This document shows, piece by piece, positions 24,001 through 34,747 of a stretch of DNA of 64,000 nt. This DNA is from Anas platyrhynchos (taxonomy: Eukaryota; Chordata; Aves; Anseriformes; Anatidae). The stretch is from the NCBI RefSeq assembly GCF_047663525.1, contig NC_092602.1:5525501-5589500 (forward strand), written 5' to 3'. Both the position numbers and the translations under genes were made by a program. Numbering within the stretch: the first letter of the stretch is position 1; every line of letters begins with the position of its first letter. The notes beneath the pieces are model-generated. The model made no database searches and was not told the DNA's origin. It saw only the letters and a program-made list of their open reading frames with translations.

Positions 24001-24443
24001 GCAGGACATGCTCTACCAGTCCCTGAAGCTCACCAACGGCATCTGGGTGCTGGCCGAGCTCCGCATCCAGCCCAGCAACCCCACCCTCACGGTACGGCCC
24101 CCCCACCCCCCCCTCCCGCCCCCATTCCCCTAGGGGGGACACGCGGGGTCCCTATAGGGTCGCCCTCGCCGCGGCAGAGGGACGCAGAGAGCCCCCAACC
24201 CCAAAAATCCCTCGGGTGCAACCCCCTGTCCCCATCCTCGCTGCCTTTTTCGTGGCTGGGGGGGGCTTGGTGCCACCCTGGGGGCTGTCCCCAAGCCTTG
24301 GGGTGCAGCCTGAGCTCCTGGCACCCCATAATCCCCCCCCCCCTTATTTTTGAACCCCCCCTCCCCAGCTCTCCCTGAAATGCCGAGCGCCCGAGGTCTC
24401 CCAGCACGTGTTCCAGGCCTACGACACCATCCTGAAGAATTGA
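15070..24443 (+). CDS. AP1B1: AP1B1, AP-1 complex subunit beta-1 (22 coding exons)
   Basis: Large beta subunit of the AP-1 clathrin adaptor at the trans-Golgi network and endosomes. ATG at 15086. Coding exons: 15086-15122, 15209-15314, 16082-16217, 16724-16969, 17487-17677, 17820-18041, 18692-18812, 19002-19097, 19435-19550, 20199-20364, 20666-20764, 20837-21096, 21435-21636, 21861-21881, 22166-22195, 22305-22448, 22534-22679, 23150-23279, 23386-23470, 23756-23842, 23937-24091, 24369-24443. With every exon the product is 956 aa; without the 21-nt exon it is 949 aa, the human length. It starts [19 protein letters not shown]. The HEAT-repeat trunk spans to about residue 590, the Pro/Gly-rich hinge holds a clathrin box LLNLD (632-636), and the ear ends [18 protein letters not shown]. 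It is closer to AP1B1 than AP2B1 throughout the ear and has [15 protein letters not shown] in the trunk. One donor (after 16969) is the weaker GTGATT. Confidence 0.97.
15495..15875 (+). repeat. 20-bp minisatellite in the AP1B1 intron after coding exon 2
   Basis: Units like gtgtcaccccatggccctcc repeat every 20 bases, drifting to gtgtcccaccatgtcccttc. There are about 18 copies. Plus-strand frames through it read as [10 protein letters not shown] repeats and are not coding. Confidence 0.9.
21861..21881 (+). other. AP1B1: AP1B1 21-nt microexon (MGDESEG)
   Basis: It matches the MGDEPEG segment of the human hinge. The acceptor is ctgcttctgcttggag and the donor gtacgc. It is phase 0 on both sides, so skipping keeps the frame. 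The acceptor is unusually purine-rich near its AG. Confidence 0.65.
22166..22195 (+). other. AP1B1: AP1B1 30-nt microexon ([10 protein letters not shown])
   Basis: Flanked by ctcttgcag and gtgagt, phase 0 on both sides. The peptide recalls the LLGSDLGGGIGGSPA hinge segment of the paralogue AP2B1 rather than the usual AP1B1 hinge. With the 21-nt exon it permits four in-frame products of 956, 949, 946 and 939 aa. Confidence 0.65.
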
Positions 24444-24937
24444 GGGGGGGGGCGCAGCAGCCCCCTGCGTGTCCCCCCCTCTCCTTCCAGCCCCAGCACG
24501 GAGCCGCCGCTTCCCTGGGCCCCCCCCCTCGGGGCTGCCGACGGGTCCATCGCCCCCTCCCTGGGCTGGCTCTGAGGCCGGGGGGGACCCCAAAAATAGG
24601 GGGGGCTGTCTTGGAGAGGGCCCCCCCCCGGGGGATGCTTGCACTGCCCCCAAGGGCTCAAGGCATCGAATTTTCATCTTTGAGTGCTGTTAAAAAAAAA
24701 AAAGGAGAAAACGACCAAAAAAAGGGCTTTTCCCTCCCTGCAGGGCTCCCTGGCTTCGCAGGGGGGGGCCCAGCACGGACTCAGCCCCTGGCCCCTCCCC
24801 AGCTGGGGGCTGCGGCTCCCTCCCCTCCCCACCGCCCCCCCCCCCACACACCCTGGGGACGCAGAGCCCGTGTCCCTGTCCCCTGTCCCCTTCCCCAGCG
24901 GTGGCACGAGTGCTGTGTGTGTCCCCCCCCCAAAAAA

Positions 24938-24949
24938 AATAAAAATAAA
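24938..24949 (+). terminator. AP1B1: AP1B1 polyadenylation signals, two AATAAA
   Basis: Two AATAAA hexamers (24938-24943 and 24944-24949) lie about 500 bases after the stop codon, before the convergent GAS2L1 end. Confidence 0.75.
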
Positions 24950-25193
24950 GCCATCGCTCCCCGCAGGAACGGCCTGATGGATATATAGAAAATATACAAC
25001 CCCCCCCCCGGTGCTGTGAGCTTCCTCGGCGCAGTGCCCTGCCCGGCACCCCAGGGTGGGGGCACTTTGGGGAGGTGGTTTTTGGCTTTTTGGGGGGGCT
25101 AAAGGTGCACTGGGGGGGGCTATGGGTCTGTGCCACCCCCCCCCAAAAAAAAACAGATGACAGCAGAGGCGGGGGGCTCAGCTCGGATCGGGC

Positions 25194-25199
25194 TTTACT
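25194..25199 (-). terminator. GAS2L1: Candidate GAS2L1 polyadenylation signal AGTAAA
   Basis: The top strand reads TTTACT, giving the variant signal AGTAAA on the minus strand. It is about 890 bases past the GAS2L1 stop and just beyond the purine tract. No canonical AATAAA is nearer, so the 3' end is uncertain. Confidence 0.4.
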
Positions 25200-25307
25200 G
25201 GCTCCGGGAGCGCGCGGGGGGGGCTTAAATATGGACAGGATGGGGGGGACCCCGGGGTGGGGGTCGGGTGAGGTGCTGGTCCCCGGGGGGTGTCCGTGGG
25301 GAGGGGG

Positions 25308-25940
25308 GGGAGAAAGGGGGGAAGGGCAGGGAAAGGGGAGGAGGAGGAAAAGGAAAAGGGAGAGAGGGAAGGGAAGGGAAGGGAAGGGAAGGGAAGGGAA
25401 GGGAAGGGAAGGGAAGGGAAGGGAAGGGAAGGGAAAAGGGAAGGGGAAAGGAAAGGAAAGGAAAGGAAAGGAAAGGAAAGGAAAGGAAAGGAAAGGAAAG
25501 GAAAGGAAAGGAAAGGAAAGGAAAGGAAAGGAAAGGAAAGGAAAGGAAAGGAAAGGAAAGGAAAGGAAAGGAAAGGAAAGGAAAGGAAAGGAAGGGAGGA
25601 GGAAAAGGGCAAGGGAGAAGGAAGAGGAGAGGAAGGAAAGAGAAGGAAAAAGATGGAAAAAGGAAAAAGAAGGAAAAGGAAAAAGGAAAAGAAGGAAAAG
25701 GGAAAAGGAGAAGGTAAAAAGGAGAAAAGGAAAAGGAAAAGAAAAAACGAAAAGGAAAAGAAGAGAAGGACAAGGAGAAGAGGAAGGGAAAGAAGGAGAA
25801 AAGGACAAGGACAAGGAAAAGAGAAGAGCAAAGAAAGGAGAAGGAGCAAGAGAGGAAGAGGAAGGGAAAGGTGAGGAAGAAGAGGAGGAGGACAAGAAAA
25901 AGAAGGGCAAGGAAAGGAGAAGGAGAAGAGAAGAGGCAGG
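25308..25940. repeat. Polypurine microsatellite: (GGGAA)n then (GGAAA)n
   Basis: Pure purine from 25328 to 25609 (282 bases): GGGAA units at about 25365-25433, then GGAAA units at about 25446-25590. A degraded purine-rich tail with rare c or t runs to about 25935. It lies in the probable GAS2L1 3' UTR, where the transcript would be a polypyrimidine run. The long open frames in all purine or pyrimidine phases are artefacts of the 5-bp period. Confidence 0.95.
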
Positions 25941-26091
25941 GCAGTGGGGGTGGGACGAGAAGCTGAGAGGCACCGGGTGCCCCCCCTGCTCCCACGGGGA
26001 CCCCCCCCACCCTGTGCCAGCCCCCGGGTGCCCCCACCCCATCCCCGCAGCCACCCCCAGGGCCCACCGGGTGCCCCCCGCTCCCCATCCC

Positions 26092-29000
26092 TCAGGGCCA
26101 GGCGTCCTCCTCCAGCCCCTCGGCGTCCCGGGGGGGCCAGGGGGGCTCGAGCAGGGAGGAGAGGACGCTCTGCAGGGCCCGCCAGGGCTGGGGGGCACCG
26201 GGGGGCCGCGGCGTGGGGATGCGGGACGGCTTCTTGCCGGGCTGCGTGTCCAACCGCGGCTTGGCACGGGGGCGCAGGGTGGGGGGCACGGGGTAGGGGA
26301 CCCCCGGTGCCATCCCCTTGCCCCCCCTCCCTTCGTCCTCATCCTCCTCATCCTCATCCTCCTCTCCTGGCACCCACTCGGGGTCGGACTCGGCGCCGGA
26401 GGCTGGCACCAAGCTGCTCTCGTCCGAGGAGCTGGAGGGGCGCCCGTGCCCCCCCCCACCACCGCCGCCACCCTCCTGCGCTTGGGGGGCTGCCGTAAGG
26501 GGGGGCCCGGCCCCTCCGTGCTTGCTGAAAACGTTGAGGGAGGATGAGGAGGAGGAGGAAGAGCAATAAGCTGAGTCGGTGGCCGCCGCCCCGCCGCCCG
26601 CTTCGGGGGTCCCTCGTGCCGGGGGGGGGTCCTGCAGCTCCATCAGCCGCGTGTTGGCCAAAAATTCCTCCTCCAGCCTCCCCAGCAGCTGCTGCTCCTG
26701 CCCGGGCTCCAAGCGCAGAGGAGCCCGCAGCCTCCTCACCAGCTCCTCCAGCTCCTCCTGGAAAGCGTCCCCATCCCTGTCCCCATCCCTGTCCCCGTCC
26801 CTGTCCCCGTTCCCGGGCAAGGAGCAGCGCCGAGGGGCCGGGGGGGCTTTGGCGGGGGTCCGTGCCCATGAGTGCTGCCCATCGCGCCCCCGGCGGATCA
26901 GCAGCACGGGCTCGGTGGCCACGGGGCGCCCTTGGCTCCGGGCACGCGGTGACCCCGAACCCGGCCCGTTGGGGACACGAGGACGGCCCCGCTCGTCCCC
27001 AAGCCCCCCCGGGGGTTTGCGGAGGGGCAGGGGGCTGCGGTCACCCGAGCGGCTGCGGCCGGGGGGCTGGCGGCGAGGTGAGGGGGTGGTGGGGGCCGCG
27101 GGGCGCTGGGGGCGCGGGGGTCCCGCCGAGGACACCGAGGACACCGAGGACGAGTCGCTGTCCCCCGACGGGCGGCGGCTGCGGGGGGGAGCGGGGTCGC
27201 GGGGCCTGGGGGGGGGGAGAGGAAGAGGAGGGTGAGGGGACCGGACCCCCGCTGCAGCCCCCAGTAGCCTCCATTGAACCAGCCTCCCTTGAACCCCCAC
27301 TGTACCCCATTAACCCCCCCAGTGTACCCCATTACATCCCATGGCACCCCCATTGCACCCCATTGCACCCCCTTACATCCCATTACCCCCCCCAATGGCA
27401 ACCCAATTACCCCCCATTGCACCTCCCCTTACCCTCCATTACACCCCATTGCACCCCCCATTGCACCCCATTACACCCCCATTACATCCTATTGCACCCA
27501 TTACACGCCCTATTACTCCCCCATTACTCCCATTACACCTCCATTGCACCCCATTACCCCTTATTACACCCCATTACCCCACTGCACCCTATTAATCCCC
27601 TTTACACCCCCATTATCCCCCCATTACATCCCATTACCCCCCATTACTCCCATTGCACCCCATTACTCCCTATTACCCCCCATTACACCCTATTATGCCC
27701 CATTACACCCCTGGAACGCCATTACACCCCCATTAACCCCATTACCCCCCCTTACTCCCCCATTTCAGCTCCCATTGCACCCCATTACCCCCTATTACCC
27801 CCCATTACCCCGTCCATTACCCCATTCCCCCCCCATTACTCCCTATTACCCCCCCATTACACCCCCATTGCACCCTATTAACCCCATTACCTCCCCCATT
27901 ACCCCCCCATTACCCCCATTGCACCCCCTTACCCTCCCATTTCACTCCCCCATTGCACCCCATTACCCGTTATTACACCCCCATTACACCCCCATTACAC
28001 CCTATTAACCCCATTACACCCCCATTACCCTCCATTACCCCTATCAACCCCATTACCCTCCCCTTACGCCCCCCATTTCAGCACCCATTGCACCCCATTA
28101 CCCTCTATTACCCCCATTACACCCCCATTGCGCCCCATTACTCCCCCATTACACCCCATGAACCCCATTACACCCCATTACCTCCCATTAACCCCATTAC
28201 CCCCCCTTACTCCATTTCAACTCCCATTGCACCCCATTACCCCCTATTACCCCTATTACCCCCCATTACCCCATTCCCCCCCATTACCCCCTATTACACC
28301 CCTATTACCCCCCTTACACCCCCATTACACCCTGTTAACCCCATTACACCCCCATTATCCCCCCATTACATCCCATTACCCCCCAATTACACCCCCATTG
28401 CACCCCCTTATTCCCCCATTTCACCCCCCATTGCACCCTATTGCCCCCCATTACTCCCATTGCACCCCCTTACTCCCCCTTACTCCCCCATTTTACCCCC
28501 AATTGCACCCAATTACCCCCATTACATCCCCACTGCACCCTATTAAAGCCCCATTACACCCCATTACCCCCATTGCACCCCCTTATTCCCCCATTTCACC
28601 CCCCATTGCACCATATTGCCCCCTATTACACCCCCCATTACCCCCCCCATTACACCCTATGAACCCCATTACACCCCCATTACACCCCCATTAACCCCAT
28701 TACCCCCCCTTACTCCCCCCATTTCAGCCCCCATTGCACCCCATTACCCCCTATTACCCCCATTTCACCCCCCCATTGCACCCTATTAACCCCATTACCC
28801 CCCATTAACCCCATTACCCCCCCATTACCCCATTACCCCCCAGCAGTGGGCGTGTCCCCTCTAAGCCCCCCCCTCCCTCCCCGCGCCTGCGCAGTGTGCA
28901 TCGGGGGGGGCAGCGCAGTGCCCCTCCCTCCCCGTGGGGCCCCGCCCCCCCCCCGGCTTCCTGCCCCCCCCCCTCCCCGCCGGGCCGCGGGCACCATGGC

Positions 29001-32000
29001 AACGGGGCGGGGGGGGGAGGGGACAGCGGGGGGACACCCCCATTGCCCCCCCGTTACAGCCCAGTACCCCCATTGCACCCATTGCAACCCCTTACTCCCC
29101 CATTGCACCCCCCCATTGCACCCCATTGCCCCCCCACTGCACCCTATTAAACCCCATTACCCCCCCAATACCCCCCCATTATCCCCCCATTATCCCCACT
29201 GCGGGGGGACAACATGGGGACAGGGAGGGGACAGGGGATAGCGAGGGGACGGGACGGGGAGGGGACAGGGCACAGTGGGGAGACAGGGGACAGTGAGGGG
29301 ACAATGAGGGGACAGCAAGGGGACAGGGACAGCATGGGGACAGCAAGGGGATGGGACAGAAAAGGGACAGTGAGGGGATGGGACAGCAAGGGGACAGTGA
29401 GGGGACAGCAGGGGGACAGGGGACAGTGAGGGGACTGGGGAAAGAGGGAGGGACAGGGGAGAGGGTAGGGGACAGTGAGGGGACAGAGATGGGGGGACAA
29501 GGGACAGCATGGGGATAGTGAGGGGACAGGAGAGGGGACAATAAAGGGTCAGCATGGGGACAGGGAACAGTATGGGGACGGGATAGTGAGGGGACAGGAC
29601 ATAGTGAATGGGGACAGCACGGGGACAATGAGGGGACAGCAAGGGGACAGGGACAGCATGGGGACAACACGGGGACAGTGCGGGGACAACATGGGGACAG
29701 CAAGGGTGACAGGAACAGGACAGGGGACAGCATGGGGACAGGGGAGGGGACAATGAAGGGTCAGCATGGGGACAGGGGACAGGATGGGGACAGGATAGTG
29801 AGGGGACGGGATGGTGAGGGGAATGGGGGCAGCATGGGGACAATGAGGGGACAGTGGGGGGACAGCACGGGGACCCCCCCCCCAGCAGCACCCATGGGTG
29901 CTGACCCTACCTGAGGGCTCCGCCGGGGCTCCTGCAGGGGCTGGCGGAGCCGTGTGCGGGGCCCCGCGGGGGCAGCACGGCCCCGGCCGACGGCTTCGGG
30001 ATGCCGCTGGGTGGGGGGCAGCCCCCGGGAACGGGGAGACGCCGGTCCCGGTCCCGGTCCCTGTCCCTGTCCCCAGGGCAGGGGGGCTCGGCACGGCGTG
30101 GGGTGCTGGGGCTGGCGGCTGCTTTCTGTGGGGAGAAGGCCTGAGGGCGGGCGGGGGGCAGGCGGTGGGCTGCAAGGGACAAGGGGACACGGGGGGGGGT
30201 CAGGGGGTGACCAAATTCACCCCGGGACCTTCACTGGGGTGAATTTGGCCCAAAGTGGGAACAAATTTTTCTCGGTTTTGCCCCGTTCCAGCCGGATCAG
30301 TGCCCGGCGCAGCCCGCCCCAAGGGAAAACAGCCCCACATGGAGAAAGGAGAGGGGGAAAAACCCCAAATAGGGGTGAGTGGGGGGCGGTTTGGGGTGCG
30401 GGGGGCACTCACAGAGGGAGGCGCAGCGGCACGGGTCGTGCTTGTCCAGGTAATGCTCCAGCGTGTCCCAGCCGCCACCGACGCGCACCATCACGTGGCT
30501 CCTCAGCACCTGGGCAGGGGAACGGGTGTGCCGTCAGCCCCAAAACCCCAAAAACCCCCCAAACCCCAAAAAAAGGCAGCATGGACACCAGGGTGTGGGG
30601 GGAGCCCCGCCAGACCCCAAAAGGAGGTGGAGAAGTGGGGGTGAGGGGAAGGATAAATCCCGTCCCCACTCGGGGCTGGGGGCACCGAGTCCCGGGGTGC
30701 CAAACCCCGACCCTTTTGGGGTTCCCCCATGGAAGGCCCCCCCCAGAATGGGTTCCCAGCCCCCCCCCCCGCCCCAAAAAGGAGGTGGGGGTGCTGTTCT
30801 TACTCGCACGAAGATGAGCGCGTTGGAGTCTCCCACTTTGTATTTACCCTCGGAGACTTTGACCATGGGGAACTGGGACGGGCACGTGCAGCAGCCCAGG
30901 ATCTCCCGCACCTGTGGGGAAAAAGATGAGACCCCCCCCAGTCAGTGCCCCCACCCCAAAACCTGGCTGCACAACCAGGGGGGAGCCGAGCAGCTCCCAT
31001 CCCGTGCGCCCCCACAAATTGGGGGGCACCCACAAAGGGCCGCAGCCCCCACGGAGCCTCCCCGAGAGAGGGGCCCTGGGGACTTCCCACAGCCGGGCAC
31101 CGAAAGCAGCGTTTTTTTTTTTTTGTTGTTGTTTTGTTTTTTTTTAGAAAAAAGGAGAATTAAAAAAAGCCCCAGAATCCTCCCGCCGCTCCCAGGCGTG
31201 TCCCCGGGGTGGGTTTTTCCACTCGGGAAAGCGTCAATTCTTGGCACGGCTCGAAACAAGCAAGTTTTTTGGGGAGGTGGCGAGGCTGCGCCCCGTAGCT
31301 GGGGGGTCCCCAAAGGGGGTTTGTGGACCCCCCGCTGCCCCCCCGGCCCCGTCCGCCTGTGTCTGTGGGGCCGGGAAGCTGTGGGGCTGACGTCAGGGAT
31401 TAGGCACGGGTCCACGCCGGGGGGGGACGCGGGGACACGGTCGCATCCTGCCCCGGCTGGAGGAGCGGCGTGGCACAGGGACACAGCCTGGGGGGGCAGA
31501 GGGGGCTCAGGGGGGGGGATTTGGGGACAGGGACCCCCGGGGACATCCCCTCTGTGCCCAGGGTTTGGCATCAGCACGGACCCGGCCCGAGGGGTGGGTG
31601 CCCCCAGCACCTGCACCCCTCTGGCTTCACCAACCCCGTTTCCTTGTTTTTTAGCAATTCCCCCTTTTTTAAAAAAAAAATAAAAATATCTTATTTTTTT
31701 AACAATTCCCCCCCTTTTTTTTTTTAAAATTCTTATTTTTATGCAATTCCTCCTCCCTGCCCACCGCTCTCCTCCAGCCAGCCCCCCCCCCCCCCCCGAG
31801 CCTCTCCTCTATGGGGAAACTGAGGCACGGGGGGGGGGAGGAGCTGCAGGGAGCCCCGGGGGCCTTGACCCCGAGCCCTGGGGACGTGGGGACGAGCGGG
31901 GGACCCCCTTAGGGACCCGTCCCCCGGTGTGGTGGCTGGGCCAGGCCGGATGCAGGCTCCTCCCCAGCTCCATCGCTGCCCATAAAAGCCCATGGCGAGG

Positions 32001-33724
32001 CATTACGCAGCCCGGAAAAATTCCCTCGGGGCTGGCAGCGCCCCACAGGGGGGCCGGGGCAGGTTGGGGGTACCTTGGGGAGGAGGGGGGGGGGCGGTCA
32101 GCAGCACCCCAATGTCCCCCCCCCAATCCCCCAATCCCTCAAGAAGCTGCGTCAGGCTGCGGGATTTAGGGCGGAATCGGGGTTTCGATTAAAAACCGGC
32201 TTTGGGATTAGGGGATGGGGGGGTCAGGGGAGGGCAGGGCTGTGGTAATCCACCCTGTGCCCTGCTAATCCTGGCCGTGTCCCCCCCCCATGGCACCCCT
32301 CCCCATGTCCCCAGGGATGTCACTGCTATGGGGTCACAGCCCGGGTGGGAGGGTGGCGAGGACACCCCATGGGCTGGATGGAGGTGGGTGGGTGCGTGGG
32401 GGCCTCCCCCAGCACTGACAGCCTCCTTGGGTGCGGGGGGGACCTCCCATGGCCCATGGAGGTCCTGGGGGGGCACCGAGGGCTATGGGGGCTGCGGGGA
32501 GCCCGGGGGTGCACGGGGAGAGCACTGGGGGGGCCATGGAGGTCCTGTTGGGGGCATGGAGGGGACCTCCCAAGGGTCATAGAGTTTGTGGTTGGGTAGA
32601 TAGAGAAGATCTCCAATGGGTCATAGAGATCCCATTGGGTAGATAGAGAGGTCCTCCTATGGGTCATAGAGTGCCTTCTTGGGTGGCTAGAGAGGACCTC
32701 CTACGGGCCATAGAGTTCCTCCTGGGTGGCTAGACAAGACCTCCCATGGACCATAGAGTTCCTCCTTGGGTAGATAGAGAGGAACCCCTACAGGTCATAG
32801 AGATCCCAGTTGGGTGGCTAGAGAGGACCTCCAATGGGTCATAGAGATCCTTCTGGGTGGATAGAGAAGACCTCCTAAGGACCATAGAGCTCCCATTGGG
32901 TGGATAGAGAAGACCTCCCATGGACCATAGAGATCACAATGGACCATAGAGAGGGCCTCCCATGGACCATAGAGATCATTTTGGGTACCTAGAGAGGCCA
33001 TAGAGCCCCCGCTGGGTGCCTAGAGACCCCCCCCAGGCCAGACCTCCCCGCTGGGGGCTGGAGGCCCCCCCACGCTCACCAGCTCGTCCAGGTTCCTGAG
33101 GTCGCACAGGGCCAGGCGCTGCCCCCCGCCGCCAGCCGAGCCCACGGCCCTGTTCCTGGGGGCCCGGCCCTCGCGGTGCGCGCCCGGCGCCGTGGGGTCC
33201 CGCATCTCCTCCTCGATCTCCTCCTCCATCTGGATCAGCATGGGGGCCAGCATGCCGAACTTGGCGCCCCGCCTGGCCACCTCCAGCAGGCAGAGGACAA
33301 AGTTCTTCTCGTTCTTCTTCAGCACCAGGTCGTTGGTCTCGAACATCAGCACGTCCTGGATGCCCAGGTCCTGGCGGCACCACTGGATGAAGTTGGAGAC
33401 GTTGTCGCGGGCCACGAAGGAGCCGGGGGCCACGTTGCGGGCCTGGAAGACCACCTCGCGCCGGGGGACCCGCATGCGGGCGGCGGCGGCCGGGTGCCGG
33501 CGCTGGAAGTCGCCGGCGCTGCGGGTGACGTTGTTGGCGTGCTGGCACAGGGCGCAGCCCGTCTCCAGGCTCTCCAGGAAGGTGTCGGGCTGCACGTCCA
33601 GCTCGTACAGGGTGTTGAACCACTCGGCCAGGTCCTCCTTCATGGCCTCCAGGTACTCCTCGCTGGAGCGGAACGGCCGGATGCTCTTGGAGGCGGCCGA
33701 CTGGATGTTGCTCTGGTCGGCCAT
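26092..33724 (-). CDS. GAS2L1: GAS2L1, GAS2-like protein 1 (5 coding exons, 740 aa)
   Basis: Cytoskeletal linker joining actin filaments to microtubules and their plus ends. Coding exons in transcript order: 33080-33724, 30804-30911, 30413-30509, 29911-30169, 26092-27205; the 2223 nt are in frame. The first exon begins [20 protein letters not shown] and carries the calponin-homology domain (about residues 24-165; [33 protein letters not shown]). The GAR (GAS2) domain follows at about 210-283 ([12 protein letters not shown] to [11 protein letters not shown]). The basic, Pro/Ser-rich tail contains [41 protein letters not shown], an acidic run and an SxIP motif in KPSRIPTPR (695-703), the known type of EB1-binding site. 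It is longer than human (about 681 aa), partly through Gly-Asp-Arg-Asp runs in the last two exons. The ATG lies seven bases after an acceptor, so the 5' UTR is spliced. Confidence 0.95.
26765..26815 (-). repeat. GAS2L1: 12-bp coding repeat in the last GAS2L1 exon (GDRD run)
   Basis: On the sense strand GGGGACAGGGAT repeats about four times and encodes [15 protein letters not shown] related GGGGACAGGGACAGGGAC run at 30043-30078 in the preceding exon encodes [11 protein letters not shown]. Confidence 0.85.
27260..28850. repeat. CCCATTA-type tandem repeat in GAS2L1 intron
   Basis: About 1.6 kb of cccattac, accccatt and ccccattg units with higher-order structure, inside the intron between 29911 and 27205. 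The sense strand of GAS2L1 reads TAATGGGG repeats. Large plus-strand frames (PITPPLHPI repeats) arise from the array and are not genes. Confidence 0.93.
28850..29180. other. Spacer between two GAS2L1 intron repeats
   Basis: A GC-rich, partly unique island (about 28850-29035, with cgcgcctgcgcagtgtgc, an NRF1-like half site) is followed by more CCATTGCACC units to about 29180. No exon is recognised. Confidence 0.4.
29205..29880. repeat. GGGGACAG-type minisatellite in GAS2L1 intron
   Basis: About 675 bases of ggggacag followed by short variable pieces (cat, caa, tga). It is G-rich on the plus strand, so the GAS2L1 transcript carries CUGUCCCC. The last copies end about 30 bases downstream of the exon donor at 29911. 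Confidence 0.92.
32570..33028. repeat. About 44-bp minisatellite in the first coding intron of GAS2L1
   Basis: Copies share gggtggctagagaggacctcc and catagagttcctcctt phrases, with spacing of 43-45 bases (for example 32681, 32724, 32768, 32813). There are about ten copies, ending about 50 bases before the exon boundary at 33080. Confidence 0.88.
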
Positions 33725-33730
33725 GGCGAG

Positions 33731-34747
33731 CTGGGGGGGGGGCAGCGGGTGTTATATGGGACTGGGTGTTATATGGGACCGGGATGGGGCTCAGACCCTG
33801 CAACACCCCCTCCAGAAGCCCCCACTCACCTGGTGCCCACCCCACCTGGTGCCCACCCCACCCAGTATCCCCCTACCCAGTGTCCCCCCCCACCCGGTGT
33901 CCCCCCATGGGCACAGGGATGTCACCACTACCCGCAAGACCCCCACCCCCCCGCCCCGTGTCACCCCGCTGTGCTGTGTGCCCCCCCCCCCTCCAAGATG
34001 GGGTTGATGTCCCCAGTGCCCCCCCCCCCCCCCCCCCTCCCAAAGCTGCCCAGTCATCGTGGGTGGCACCCACCCGGCTGCCAGCACCCTGGGTGCCACC
34101 CTAGGGGGGGGGGGAGGGAGGTTCAGGGAGACCCCCTCCCCCCCCCCAGGAAACCCCATGGGGGTGTAATGTGGGGCTGGGGGGGCTGCACTGGGGGGGA
34201 TATTTGGGGAGGGGGGCACAAGAGCCAGTGAGCCCCCATGCCTGGGGGAAGCCCCCCCACCCCAACCCCTCACCCTGGGGGTCTCTGCTGGGGGGGGCAC
34301 TGATAAGGGGGTGTCCTGATAAGGTGACCTGATAAGGGGGTGTCCGGGGGGGGGCAGTGCCCGGGGGGAATGAGGGGGGGGTTGGGGTGGTGTCTGCCGC
34401 GGGGGGGGGTGGCTGTGACAGGGGGGGCCCTGCAGGGGTACGGGGGGGGGGTCTGGGGATGGTGTCTGCTGGGGGGGGGGGGCACCGTGCTGGGAGGAGG
34501 GGGGGGAGGTTAAGAGGGGGAGGGGCGAGCTCTCACATGGGGGGGGTCCATTTTTGGGGGGGGGGTCTCTTTGCCAAGGGGGGGGGTCGGGGGGGAGGGG
34601 CAGCACCTGCGCGGCAGATGCCGACTGGGGGTGGGTGGTGGGGTGGGGGGGGGCTCCCAGGGACCCACGGACGCAGCCCCAACTCGGTGCCCCCCCCCCC
34701 CCAAAACCCCGTACCCCCCCCCCCCATCCCCACGGCCCCGCACTCAC
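33731..34747 (-). other. GAS2L1: GAS2L1 5' UTR intron
   Basis: The acceptor ccccccccag lies just before ctcgccATG at 33724. The donor pairing is gacg|gtgagtgcgg at 34748/34747. The intron is packed with C and G homopolymer runs, some over 15 bases. No other gene is seen. Confidence 0.55.

Noticed and set aside
25075-26547. Open frames of about 490 (+) and 593 (-) residues made of KERKG or SFPFL repeats
   Set aside because: They run through the GGAAA pentamer array, where every frame stays open. The flanks are the AP1B1 and GAS2L1 3' regions.
27274-28694. Pro/Thr/His-rich plus-strand frames up to 245 residues
   Set aside because: They are translations of the CCCATTA array inside a GAS2L1 intron, with no codon or domain signal.
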